64,000 nucleotides of DNA from AC-32 sp963717475 (GTDB lineage Bacteria > Actinomycetota > Thermoleophilia > Gaiellales > Gaiellaceae), in contig OY970337.1 in assembly GCA_963717475.1 (NCBI GenBank), positions 186,001 to 250,000 of the forward strand, given 5' to 3'. Below the pieces are notes generated by a model, which was given only the letters and a program-made list of their open reading frames with translations, was not told the origin of the DNA and ran no database searches. The translations under genes were made by a program, and so were the position numbers. Shown here piece by piece: positions 1-7,285 of the stretch. Every line of letters begins with the position of its first letter. Positions within the stretch are counted from its first letter, which is position 1.

Positions 1-424
1 CCTCGGTCGTCGCGAGCTCTTGCACCGGGACCGGCATCACGTAGTCCCCGACCTCGACGGCCTCCTCGTCGAGGTAGTCGCCGATGCCCGACCGATGCGC
101 CAGCAGGTGCTCGACCGTCACGCCATCGTCGATCAGCGGCAAGTCACTGCCGAGCACGGAACGAGCCGTCGTCGAGAGTTGCAGCACGCCTTCGTCGATC
201 AGGCTCACGACGGCGAGCGCCGTGAAAGCTTTCGCGCCGCTTGCGATTCCGAAGCGCGTGTCGAGCTCGTTCGGGATCTCGAAGCCGCGGTGCGCGAGCC
301 CGTATGCGCGCGCCAGCTCGATCTCGCCGGCGCGGTCCAACCGGACGACGCCCGAGAAGGCCGTCTCGGAAGCGAGGGCGTCGAGCTGGGGGCTGGAAAC
401 CGGCATCACGTAGTCAGTGAGCAT
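1..424 (-). CDS. Serine hydrolase, beta-lactamase/class C-like fold (3' end outside window)
   Basis: Only the N-terminal part (about 140 residues) lies in the window; the gene runs off the left edge. It matches the beta-lactamase/penicillin-binding-protein-like serine hydrolase family (PF00144): a short strand pair, then FGIASGAK, whose S-x-x-K is the expected nucleophile and general base, then the helix LAVVSLIDEGVLQL and the VEHLLAHRSGI segment typical of the family. There is no signal peptide, so it is probably cytosolic. The start is uncertain: ATG at 424 gives MLTDYVMPVSS and ATG at 406 gives MPVSSPQLD; neither has a clear Shine-Dalgarno. Substrate cannot be inferred. Confidence 0.8.
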   Translation of the reverse strand, partial: MLTDYVMPVSSPQLDALASETAFSGVVRLDRAGEIELARAYGLAHRGFEIPNELDTRFGIASGAKAFTALAVVSLIDEGVLQLSTTARSVLGSDLPLIDDGVTVEHLLAHRSGIGDYLDEEAVEVGDYVMPVPVQELATTE

Positions 425-496
425 GCACGACAAGCCACCGCATCCGAATCCACGCGTCGTTCGTTGGTCCGTCGAATCGACCGAAGGAGGCAGACG

Positions 497-679
497 ATGG
501 GTGACCGCACGCAGCGGGCAAAAGGGAAGGCGAACGAGGCTGCCGGCAGGGCCAAGGCAGCCGCCGGCTACCACACCGGCAGCGGCAAGACTGAAGCCAA
601 GGGCGCCGGAAAGCAGCTGAAAGGCAAGGCGCAACAGGCGGTCGGCAAGGCACGCAGCACCGCCAAGAAGAAGACGTAG
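497..679 (+). CDS. CsbD-like small stress protein
   Basis: A 60-residue protein, rich in Lys, Ala and Gly, with the repeated G-K-A-x-x-A-x-G-x-A pattern of the CsbD family (general stress proteins of unknown biochemistry). The start is fixed by AAGGAGG at 484-490, seven bases before ATG 497. A longer reading of the same frame starting at 20 runs antisense to the hydrolase and lacks this site, so I rejected it. No aromatic core is visible; the protein is probably disordered or loosely helical in solution. Confidence 0.85.
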   Translation: MGDRTQRAKGKANEAAGRAKAAAGYHTGSGKTEAKGAGKQLKGKAQQAVGKARSTAKKKT

Positions 680-687
680 GCGGCGAC

Positions 688-846
688 GTGGGGCTCGAGG
701 GATCGGTCGCCCGCACCGCGGCAGAGCGGCTCGCGGGCGACCGCGCTTCGCGGCCGCGAGCGTTTATCGCCGCCTCGGTTGCCGGCATCACGGTCGGTAT
801 CGCCGTCTACCGGCTGCTGCGATCGGGCGGCGAGCCGGGCACCTGA
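688..846 (+). CDS. Small single-pass membrane protein, unknown
   Basis: GTG at 688 opens a 52-residue frame ending TGA at 846, eight bases after the CsbD-like gene. Residues about 29-43 (AFIAASVAGITVGIAVYRLL) form one plausible membrane helix flanked by arginines, preceded by a charged N-terminus. Co-directional with its upstream neighbour, so possibly co-transcribed as a stress-related pair. No family is recognised, the ribosome-binding site is weak, and the frame could be fortuitous. Confidence 0.5.
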   Translation: MGLEGSVARTAAERLAGDRASRPRAFIAASVAGITVGIAVYRLLRSGGEPGT

Positions 847-930
847 CACCGGGAGTCCGCCTCGCCGCCCAAGTCGAATTGACCTGTCTGTGTCAGGCGG
901 CACCAGCGCGTTCCGCGCGATCCTCTTGGT

Positions 931-1149
931 GTGTCTGTGGAACGGACCCCATGCGAGACCTTGGTCTTCGAGCTCCTGGAACGGCCGGGAGCCGAGCGGC
1001 TCGGCGGGCACCTGCGGCACCACGGACGTACTTGGATCCGCGAGCCCGAGGGGACGGCCCTCGGGTGCGCGGAGCCCCGACCGGAGGAGGGCGCGCTTGC
1101 CGTCCTCCTGACGGCTCCCGATCGGCCACCGACTTGCCCGTCGCCTTGA
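931..1149 (+). CDS. Hypothetical protein, 72 residues
   Basis: The frame starts at GTG 931 (or GTG 937) and ends at TGA 1149. Its codons have the strong G/C third-position bias of real genes in this window. The product is soluble, acidic and arginine-rich, with HLRHHGRTWIREPEG near the middle; no domain is recognised. Its stop overlaps a TTG start in the motif TTGA (1146-1149), which supports translation of both frames as a coupled pair. Confidence 0.5.
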   Translation: MSVERTPCETLVFELLERPGAERLGGHLRHHGRTWIREPEGTALGCAEPRPEEGALAVLLTAPDRPPTCPSP

Positions 1150-1361
1150 AGCCCTCCGCCGCCGTCGAGGGCCGCATCCGGCGGCTCTTGCGCATGCTCG
1201 CCGCTCTAGAGGAAGCGATCATCCGCCTCGAAGCGCCGGGCGACGGCGACCGCGACCGCCTGGTCGAGCGCCTGCGTGCCCTGCAGGACGACATCGCGAC
1301 TGCGCTTGGGCTGGACGATCCGGATGTGCGGCGTCGGCCGCGCCGTCGTACGAACCGCTAG
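1146..1361 (+). CDS. Hypothetical small coiled-coil protein, 71 residues
   Basis: The TTG start at 1146 overlaps the previous stop by four bases. Residues about 10-60 form a helical, heptad-like segment (MLAALEEAIIRLE, then RLVERLRALQDDIATAL), followed by an arginine-rich tail. ATG 1194 is an alternative start that would remove the first sixteen residues. The stop at 1361 lies four bases from the stop of the convergent Kelch/PASTA gene. No family recognised. Confidence 0.5.
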   Translation: MKPSAAVEGRIRRLLRMLAALEEAIIRLEAPGDGDRDRLVERLRALQDDIATALGLDDPDVRRRPRRRTNR

Positions 1362-1365
1362 CGGC

Positions 1366-2856
1366 TCAAGGGCCTCTGCCGACAGTCAGCTTGACGCTGA
1401 AGCCGTTCGCCCGCTTCCTGCCACTCGCCTTCGGCGACTGACCGAGCACGCGGCCCTTCTTCGCGGCCGCCGAGTGCTTGCGGGTGATCTTGCCGACGCG
1501 GCAGTGCCGGGCTCTGAGCTTCGTCCTCGCCTTCGCCAGCTTCTGACCGACCACGTTCGGCACGACGCACTTCGGCGGCGTGAACGGCGGCGGTGGTGGA
1601 GGCGGCGGTGGCGGAGGAGGAGGCAGCGGTGGAGGTGGCGGCGGTGCCGGCGGGGGAGGTGGTGGAGGCGGAGGCGGCGGGGGAGGTGGTGGAGGCGGTG
1701 GCGGCGGTGGCGGTGGTGGCGGGGGAGGTGGTGGAGGCGGAGGCGGTGGCGGCGGTGGCGGCGGTATCGGGCATTCGCAGCCAGGACCCACCACGAGCGA
1801 CTCCGTGTCGTCCGTCGAGGTCGTGTCGCTCGTGCGGCCCCCGGCGGAGACGATGTCGTACTCCTGGCCGCCTTCCGGGCCTGCCCCGAGGGGTGGCGGT
1901 ATTGCAAACCCGAATCCCGAGCTGAACGACTTCGCGACGTTTAGGTCGGGCCCGACCGTCCACGAGTCGGCCGCGGGGTCGTAGATCAGCGTGGTCGCAC
2001 CCGCCGTGGGCCCGAACGATGACGTATCCGTCGGGTCTCGCCCGATCGGCCCGACGCCCGTGAACGGATTGCCGTAGCCGAACAGGTACAGGTAGGACGC
2101 CCCCCCGATCTCGACGGCGCTGACGGTGTAGCCCGGCACGTTCTCGGGCTGCGGCATTCTCGTTCCCTCTGACCACGTGTTCGTGGCCGGGTCGTAGATG
2201 TAGAGCGTGTCGAGGATCGTGTTGGTCGCGTCACGCCCGCCGGCCACGTACAGGCGACCGTTGATGAACCCGGAGGCGGCGCCACCGAGACCGTTCGGCA
2301 TGTCCGCCTTCTGGGTGTACGTGCCCGCGACGGGGTCGAACTCCCAGGTCGTCGTCTGGGCGCTGTCGATGTCGGCGGTGTTGTAGCCGCCGGCGAGGTA
2401 GATCTTGTTGTTGTCCGGGTCGTAGCCCGACGCCATGAAGCCGCGGACGTCGGGCAGGCTGGGGCACGTGCTCCAGGTGTCTGTGCCGATGTCGTAGAGG
2501 CGGCAATAGTCGACGGGCGGCGGCAAGGTGTCGGGGTCGCGAATCGCGCCGCCGAAGACGTAGATCGAGTTCGTCGGCGGGTAGTAGACGGCCGACGACA
2601 TCAGGTTTGCATCCGGCATCGGCGCGCGTTGCGTCCAGCCCCCCCCGAAGAGGTTGAAGCTGTAGGTGGTGTCGAGATTCTGGCCGGCGCTGAAGGAGTA
2701 ACCACCGAAGACGTAGCCGTCCGGGACCGACGAGCCGCCGAATTCGTCGATGGGGATCGGCGCGAAGCTGTCCCAGCCGTAGGCCGCCGGCGCGGTAACC
2801 ACGGCAAGAGCCACGATCGAGACCGCAGCAGCCCCTGCCCTGGTCCATCGTCCCAC
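1366..2856 (-). CDS. Secreted Kelch-repeat protein with poly-proline stalk and C-terminal PASTA domain
   Basis: 496 residues. The signal peptide covers about residues 1-27 (cleavage near APAAYG). Residues about 30-355 hold Kelch repeats, recognisable by IYVFGGA, KIYLAGGYN and RLYVAGGRD blades each followed by a YDP/FDP-x-x-x-TW turn, so a six-bladed propeller is likely. Then CECPI, a proline stalk of about 60 residues (plus-strand positions 1584-1766), and one PASTA domain starting CVVPNVVGQ. It is one of twelve proteins here with this plan, but isolated from the main array, on the other strand, and without the GGGGAGGG site. A possible promoter is TTGATC/GATACA just upstream. Likely wall-associated; ligand unknown. 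Confidence 0.85.
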   Translation of the reverse strand: MGRWTRAGAAAVSIVALAVVTAPAAYGWDSFAPIPIDEFGGSSVPDGYVFGGYSFSAGQNLDTTYSFNLFGGGWTQRAPMPDANLMSSAVYYPPTNSIYVFGGAIRDPDTLPPPVDYCRLYDIGTDTWSTCPSLPDVRGFMASGYDPDNNKIYLAGGYNTADIDSAQTTTWEFDPVAGTYTQKADMPNGLGGAASGFINGRLYVAGGRDATNTILDTLYIYDPATNTWSEGTRMPQPENVPGYTVSAVEIGGASYLYLFGYGNPFTGVGPIGRDPTDTSSFGPTAGATTLIYDPAADSWTVGPDLNVAKSFSSGFGFAIPPPLGAGPEGGQEYDIVSAGGRTSDTTSTDDTESLVVGPGCECPIPPPPPPPPPPPPPPPPPPPPPPPPPPPPPPPPPPPPPPPAPPPPPPLPPPPPPPPPPPPPFTPPKCVVPNVVGQKLAKARTKLRARHCRVGKITRKHSAAAKKGRVLGQSPKASGRKRANGFSVKLTVGRGP

Positions 2857-2899
2857 GATCCTGCGGTTGTATCAGGTGTGACGTGCGCGGATCAAGACC

Positions 2900-3196
2900 C
2901 TAGCCGCCGGCCATCGCCGCAACCACCCTGAAGACCTCGGCGCCGGAGGCGACGGCTTCGGGCAGCGGCTCGTCCGCAGGCTCGTGCGTGATGTCCTCAC
3001 CGCAGGCGAAGAAGCGGATGAAGTCCCGCCGTTTGGCAGTCCCGTGGTCGCGGATCGTGCCGCGCAGGACCGGGTACTTCTCCTCGAGCGCGTCGAGGAC
3101 CGAACGCTGCGTCACCGGCTCCGGTGGGTCGAGGGAGACCTCGCCCTCGACCCCCGTGAGCGTGCGAAGGTGCTGCGGCAGGACGACGCGGATCAC
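2900..3196 (-). CDS. MoaD/ThiS-like ubiquitin-fold protein with C-terminal Gly-Gly
   Basis: 98 residues starting at GTG 3196. The fold is that of MoaD/ThiS sulfur carriers: an initial strand (IRVVLPQHLRTL), a helix containing VLDALEEKYPVL, an FFACGEDI strand, and a terminus ending in MAGG. The exposed C-terminal Gly-Gly is the part that E1-like enzymes adenylate and thiocarboxylate in this family. The start codon overlaps the stop of the BNR gene in GTGA (3193-3196), so the two are translationally coupled. No moa, thi or E1-like gene is nearby, so a molybdopterin or thiamine role is not supported; partner and purpose are unknown. Confidence 0.8.
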   Translation of the reverse strand: MIRVVLPQHLRTLTGVEGEVSLDPPEPVTQRSVLDALEEKYPVLRGTIRDHGTAKRRDFIRFFACGEDITHEPADEPLPEAVASGAEVFRVVAAMAGG

Positions 3197-4309
3197 GACA
3201 GCGTCTGCGCCTCGACGGAGAGCACCGGCGGCAGGTCGTGCACGATCGCCTTCCAGTTGTCGCCGCCGTCCGCCGACGCGTACACCTGGCCTCCGGTCGT
3301 CCCGAAGTAGATCCCGCCCGGGTCGAGGCTGTCGACCGACATCGAGTCGCGGAGCACGTTCACGTAGCAGTGCTCCTGCGGCAGCCCGTTCGTGAGCGCC
3401 TCCCACTCGTTCCCGCCGGTCCGGCTGCGGAAGACGCGGAGCTTGCCCTCGGGCGGGACGTGCTCGGCGTCGCTCTCGATCGGGACGACGAAGATCGTCT
3501 CCGGGTCGTGCGCGTGCACCTCGATCGGGAAGCCGAAGTCGGACGGCAGGTTCCCGCTCACCTTCTGCCACGAGTCGCCGGCGTCGTCGCTGCGCATCAC
3601 GTGCCAGTGCTTCTGCATGAACAGCGTGTCCGGCTTGGACGGGTTCATCGCGATGCGGTGGACGCAGTGGCCGACCTCGCGCTCCTCGTCCGGCAGCTCG
3701 CGCGAGCGGAGGCCCTTGTTGATCGGCGTCCACGTCTCGCCGCCGTCGTCCGTGCGGAAGGCGCCTGCCGCCGAGATCGCGATGACGATCCGGTTCGGGT
3801 CGTCGGGGTTGATCAGGATCGTGTGCAGGCAGAGCCCGCCGGCGCCCGGCTGCCAGTTCTCGCCGCTCGGGTGCTTGCGCAGGCCCGAGAGCTCGTTCCA
3901 GGTCTGGCCAGCGTCCGTGGACTTGAAGAGCGCCGCGTCCTCGACCCCCGCGTAGACGGTGTCCGGGTCCGTCGAGCGAAGGCTCGAGGTGCCAGACGCG
4001 CGCGAACTCCCACGGGTGCTGGGTGCCGTCGTACCACTGGTGCGTCCCGGGAACGCCGTCGTACGCGAACTCGTTGCCGACGGTCTCCCAGTTCTTGCCG
4101 CCGTCGTCGGAGCGCTGCATCACCTGGCCGTGCCAGCCGGTGGACTGCGACGCGTACAGGCGATCCGGGTCGGCCGGCGAGCCCTTCAGGTGGTACATCT
4201 CCCAGCCCGAGAAGAGCGGGCCCTGGACGTCCCAGTCGTCGCGCGTCCCGTCCGCGGTCATGACGAACGCTCCCTTACGTGTCCCTACGAGAAGCCGCAC
4301 CTTGCTCAT
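3193..4309 (-). CDS. Cytosolic BNR/Asp-box repeat protein (one frameshift)
   Basis: No signal peptide (starts MSKVRLLVGTRKGAF). It contains six Asp-box motifs (S-x-D-x-G-x-x-W type), for example SDDGGKNW, STDAGQTW, TDDGGETW and SDDAGDSW, which mark a sialidase-type beta-propeller; catalytic sialidase residues were not identified, so an enzymatic call is unsafe. The frame breaks near 3971, where one extra base (minus-strand ctcGacg for ctcacg) separates WHLEPSL from DPDTVYAGVEDAAL; removing it gives a clean 371-residue protein. GGGAGGG precedes ATG 4309. It forms a two-gene operon with the MoaD/ThiS-like gene. Confidence 0.75.
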
Positions 4310-4369
4310 CGATCCCTCCCTCTCAGTTCGGTCCGCTCAATTCAAGCAAGGGCTACCCTGCTCGCACCG

Positions 4370-4458
4370 GGAGAGGTGTCCGAGCGGTCTAAGGAGCGCG
4401 ACTGGAAATCGCGTACGGGCTGAAAGGTCCGTCGCGGGTTCAAATCCCGCCCTCTCCG
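4370..4458 (+). tRNA. tRNA-Ser (anticodon GGA)
   Basis: Class II tRNA with a seven-pair acceptor stem (4370-4376 with 4451-4457), anticodon loop CTGGAAA giving GGA, a long variable arm, and the T-loop GGTTCAAATCC. CCA is not encoded. It lies between the minus-strand BNR operon and the LigD-type polymerase gene. Confidence 0.97.
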
Positions 4459-4501
4459 TCTCTCGAGGGCCCGGGTGACCGGGCCCTTTCATACTGGCCG
4501 G

Positions 4502-5596
4502 ATGCGCGTCGGGCGCCACGAGGTCGCGATCACGAACCCGGACAAGGTCTTCTTCCCGGAGGCCGGGCTGACGAAGGGCGACCTCGTCTCGTACTACCTC
4601 GAGGTCGCGTCGTGCGCGCTGCACCACATCCGCCGCCGGCCGTTCCACATGAAGCGCTACCCGAACGGGGTCGACGGCGACTTCTTCCACCAGAAGCGCG
4701 TGCCGCCGCACCCCGACTTCGTCGGCGAGCAGTTCGTGCAGTTTCCGTCCGGGCACTCGACGGTCTTCGCGGTCGTCGACAACCCCGCTGCACTCGCCTG
4801 GGTGATCAACCTCGGCTGCATCGAGCTGCACACCTGGCACTCGCGCGTCGAGGACATCGAGCGGCCGGACTACCTGCTGATCGACCTCGACCCGAGCGAA
4901 GGCAACCCGTGGGAGCTCGTGCGCGAGATCGCGCTCGTCGTGAAGGAGGTCATGGACGGGCTCGGGCTCGCTTCGTACCCGAAGACCTCCGGCGCGACCG
5001 GGCTGCACGTGCTGTCTCCGATCCGGCCGGAGCTCGCCTTCCCGGAGGTGCGGCGGTTCGCGAAGGCGTTGGCGGAGGAGGTCGAGCGGCGGATCGACGA
5101 CCAGAACGTGGCGACGACGACCTGGCGCGTGGCCGACCGGCGGGGCGTCTTCGTCGACTTCGGCCAGAACGCGCGCGACCGCACGATCGCGTGCGCGTAC
5201 TCGGTGCGGCCGACGCCCGACGCGCGGGTCTCGGCGCCGCTGCGGTGGTCGGAGGTGGCGCGCTCCGACCCGTCGCGCTTCACGGTGAAGACGATGCGGA
5301 AGCGGATCGACAAGGTCGGCGACCTGACGGCCGGGATGTGGCGGCGAAGGGCGAGCCTGCTCCCGCGCTTCGAGCAGCTCGGCATGCCCGCCGGGAGACC
5401 CTTCGCTCGTGGAGATCAAACGAAGCCGCTCGCGCCGCTGGACTACGGAGCAGCGAGGAGCTTCGGGACGGTCAGGTCGCTCGCGCGGCGCGGGGGCCTG
5501 ACCTCGCGCCAGGTGCAAGCCTTCGGAGCCTTGTCCGGCCGGAAGCGCAGGAAGCGCGTCCCGTGCCGGAAGCGATTCTTCTCGAGCTTGTCGTAG
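4502..5596 (+). CDS. ligD: LigD-type primase-polymerase (non-homologous end joining)
   Basis: 364 residues of the archaeo-eukaryotic primase-like polymerase family that forms one module of LigD in bacterial end joining. Visible hallmarks: NPDKVFFPE near the N-terminus, DGDFFHQKR, the metal-binding DLDP in YLLIDLDPSEG, SGATGLHV, and the third aspartate in VFVDFGQNARDRT. The start at ATG 4502 lies six bases after CATACT, a leaderless arrangement. No ligase or nuclease module is fused; a separate ligase faces it. The last 50 or so residues (5443-5596) are antisense to that ligase gene and look non-native, so the C-terminus is suspect. No ku gene is in the window. Confidence 0.88.
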   Translation: MRVGRHEVAITNPDKVFFPEAGLTKGDLVSYYLEVASCALHHIRRRPFHMKRYPNGVDGDFFHQKRVPPHPDFVGEQFVQFPSGHSTVFAVVDNPAALAWVINLGCIELHTWHSRVEDIERPDYLLIDLDPSEGNPWELVREIALVVKEVMDGLGLASYPKTSGATGLHVLSPIRPELAFPEVRRFAKALAEEVERRIDDQNVATTTWRVADRRGVFVDFGQNARDRTIACAYSVRPTPDARVSAPLRWSEVARSDPSRFTVKTMRKRIDKVGDLTAGMWRRRASLLPRFEQLGMPAGRPFARGDQTKPLAPLDYGAARSFGTVRSLARRGGLTSRQVQAFGALSGRKRRKRVPCRKRFFSSLS

Positions 5597-6468
5597 CGCA
5601 CCTCGATCACGAGCTTCGGGCGAACCGGGTTCCAGTCGAGCTCGCGGCCGGCCGACCAGCGGCTCTGCCCGCCCGGGATCCGCTTGTCGCTGAGCTTCCC
5701 CTTCGCGACCATCTTCGGCAGCTTCTCCTCGAGCTCGCGCCGCACGGGCGCCGGAAAGCCCGAGCAGTGGCCGACGAAGTCGAGCTCGCCGGCGTCGTCG
5801 TAGAGGCCGAGCAGCAGCGTCGAGATCCGTCCGTCGGCCTTGTCGCTCCAGCGGAAGCCGACGATCACGCAGTCGGCGGTCTTGTACGGCTTCACCTTGG
5901 CGACGCCGTCCCGTGACCCGGGCAGGTAGGGCACGTCCAGCCGCTTCGCGACGACGCCGTCCAGCCCCGCCTGCGCGAGCCGCGCGAGCCATTTCTCGGC
6001 CTGCTTCCGGTCGAGCGTGGAGGGCGACAGCACGAACTTCTTCGCCTTGCGCTCGAGCTCTCGCCGCCGCTTCTTCAAGGGCTCCTTCCAGACCGGCTCG
6101 CCCTTCCAGAGGAGGAGGTCGAACGCGACGAACTCCGCAGGGATCTCCGCGGAGAGCTTCCGGATTCGGCTCTCGGCCGGATGCAGGCGCATCTGCAGCG
6201 CGTCGAAGTCGAGCTGTCCTTTCTGCTGGATCACGATCTCGCCGTCGAGCGCCGAGTCGGGCGGGAGCAGCGCGCCGACCTCCGAGAGCTCCGGGAAGTA
6301 GCGCAGCAGCGGCCGCCCGTTCCGCGACCACAGCCGCAGGTCTCCGCCGACGTTCTCGAGCACGCCGCGAAAGCCGTCCCACTTCGGCTCGTACTGCCAG
6401 TCACCGGTCGGCAGCTCGTCCACGAGCTCGGCCTCCATCGGCGGGAAGGGAAGATTCTTCGGCGGCAC
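5443..6468 (-). CDS. ATP-dependent DNA ligase, LigD ligase-domain type
   Basis: 341 residues from GTG 6468. Motif I is EPKWDGFR, with Lys29 the predicted adenylation site; downstream are LDGEIV (motif III), FVAFDLL (motif IIIa), EGVV-like DGVVAKR (motif IV) and KVKPYKT (motif V), followed by the oligonucleotide-binding domain with ELDWNPVRPKLVIEVRYD. It seals nicks, most likely in end joining with the convergent polymerase. A longer upstream frame exists, but the GTG start leaves 19 bp to the divergent gene at 6488. The 3' end overlaps the polymerase gene by 154 bp on the opposite strand. Confidence 0.9.
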   Translation of the reverse strand: MPPKNLPFPPMEAELVDELPTGDWQYEPKWDGFRGVLENVGGDLRLWSRNGRPLLRYFPELSEVGALLPPDSALDGEIVIQQKGQLDFDALQMRLHPAESRIRKLSAEIPAEFVAFDLLLWKGEPVWKEPLKKRRRELERKAKKFVLSPSTLDRKQAEKWLARLAQAGLDGVVAKRLDVPYLPGSRDGVAKVKPYKTADCVIVGFRWSDKADGRISTLLLGLYDDAGELDFVGHCSGFPAPVRRELEEKLPKMVAKGKLSDKRIPGGQSRWSAGRELDWNPVRPKLVIEVRYDKLEKNRFRHGTRFLRFRPDKAPKACTWREVRPPRRASDLTVPKLLAAP

Positions 6469-6487
6469 TGCGGGAAGAACGCTAGCC

Positions 6488-6778
6488 GTGCCCGAGCTCG
6501 ACGGTGACTGGAACGTGGAGCGCCGCGCCGGCATGCTGCCGCCGCTCGTCGGCGTGTGGAAGCGCATCCACGGGACCAGCGGCGAGACGAAGTGCGGGCC
6601 GCTGCCGGGTGCCCCGTTCGACGTCTCCGGCCTCAGCCTCCACTACCGCGGGCCCTTCCGCGGCTTCGTCGACGAGCTCGAGCCTGACGGCGACGGCTTC
6701 CGCGGACGCGCGACGTTTCGCGGCCGGGAGTTCGGGCGATTCGCACTGACACGAAAACGAGACGGAGGAGGCGGCTGA
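6488..6778 (+). CDS. Conserved-looking hypothetical protein, 96 residues
   Basis: GTG start at 6488; stop TGA shares one base with the ATG of the next gene (TGATG, 6776-6780), so the two are co-translated. The product looks like a small beta-barrel: WNVERRAGMLPPLVGVWKRI, then GPFRGFVDELEPDGDGFRGRATFRGREFG with alternating hydrophobic residues. No signal peptide, no catalytic motif and no family I can name. The divergent neighbour is the DNA ligase. Confidence 0.7.
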   Translation: MPELDGDWNVERRAGMLPPLVGVWKRIHGTSGETKCGPLPGAPFDVSGLSLHYRGPFRGFVDELEPDGDGFRGRATFRGREFGRFALTRKRDGGGG

Positions 6779-7275
6779 TGGCATCGCAAGAGCTCAAGGA
6801 CCAGCTGATCAAGCACATCGACGAGGCGCTCGCCATGGAGCAGAACGTCCTGCGGATGCTCGACGGGATGATCTCGACGACCGAGGACGAGGAGATTCGC
6901 TCCGAGCTGCGGCACCACAAGCTCGAGACCGAGGAGCACGCGTCCCGGCTCGAGCAGCGGCTCGCTGCTCATGAGGCCTCGCCGTCGACGGTTCGCGAGG
7001 CTGCCGGGGTGATGAACGCGCTGATGAAGGGCGTCGTCGACATGGCCCGCTCCGAGAAGGCGGGCCGGAACGCGCGCGACGGCTACGCGACCGAGCATCT
7101 CGAGATCGCGAGCTACCAGCTCCTCGAGCGCGTCGCCCAGGCGGCCGGGGACGAGGAAACAGCCGAGGTCGCGCGCCGGAACCGCAAGGACGAAGAGGCG
7201 ATGGCGAAGAAGATCGAGGCCAACTGGGACAAGTTCGCGGACCTCTCGCTCCGGGAGGCGGGCGTCACCGCGTAG
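6778..7275 (+). CDS. DUF892 (YciE/YciF-like) ferritin-fold protein
   Basis: 165 residues, all helical, with the DUF892 pattern: an N-terminal helix with DEALAMEQNVLRML, a second with HHKLETEEHASRLEQRL, then GYATEHLEIASYQLLERVAQAAGD. The spaced Glu/His residues (EEH, TEHLEIASY) are those expected of a ferritin-like four-helix bundle, though metal binding is not proven. Such proteins are usually induced by stress, which fits the CsbD-like protein near the window start. Coupled to the upstream 96-residue gene. Confidence 0.85.
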   Translation: MASQELKDQLIKHIDEALAMEQNVLRMLDGMISTTEDEEIRSELRHHKLETEEHASRLEQRLAAHEASPSTVREAAGVMNALMKGVVDMARSEKAGRNARDGYATEHLEIASYQLLERVAQAAGDEETAEVARRNRKDEEAMAKKIEANWDKFADLSLREAGVTA

Positions 7276-7285
7276 ATTCCGACCC

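Noticed and set aside
31..416. Sixteen-base direct repeat (ccggcatcacgtagtc at 31-46 and 400-415)
   Set aside because: Both copies encode a DYVMPV segment in the same hydrolase gene; no mobile-element features flank them.
20..679. A 219-residue plus-strand frame covering the CsbD-like gene
   Set aside because: Its 5' two-thirds is antisense to the serine hydrolase; the ribosome site supports a start at 497 only.
1580..1984. Poly-glycine open reading frames antisense to the proline stalks (also near 12819, 21293, 22462, 24837, 28000, 34562 and 40266)
   Set aside because: They are mirror images of CCN tracts read on the other strand (GGN), lack ribosome sites, and run into non-protein-like sequence.
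4370..4458. tRNA-Ser as an integration site for an island
   Set aside because: No integrase, no direct repeat of the tRNA 3' end, and the downstream genes look like housekeeping genes.
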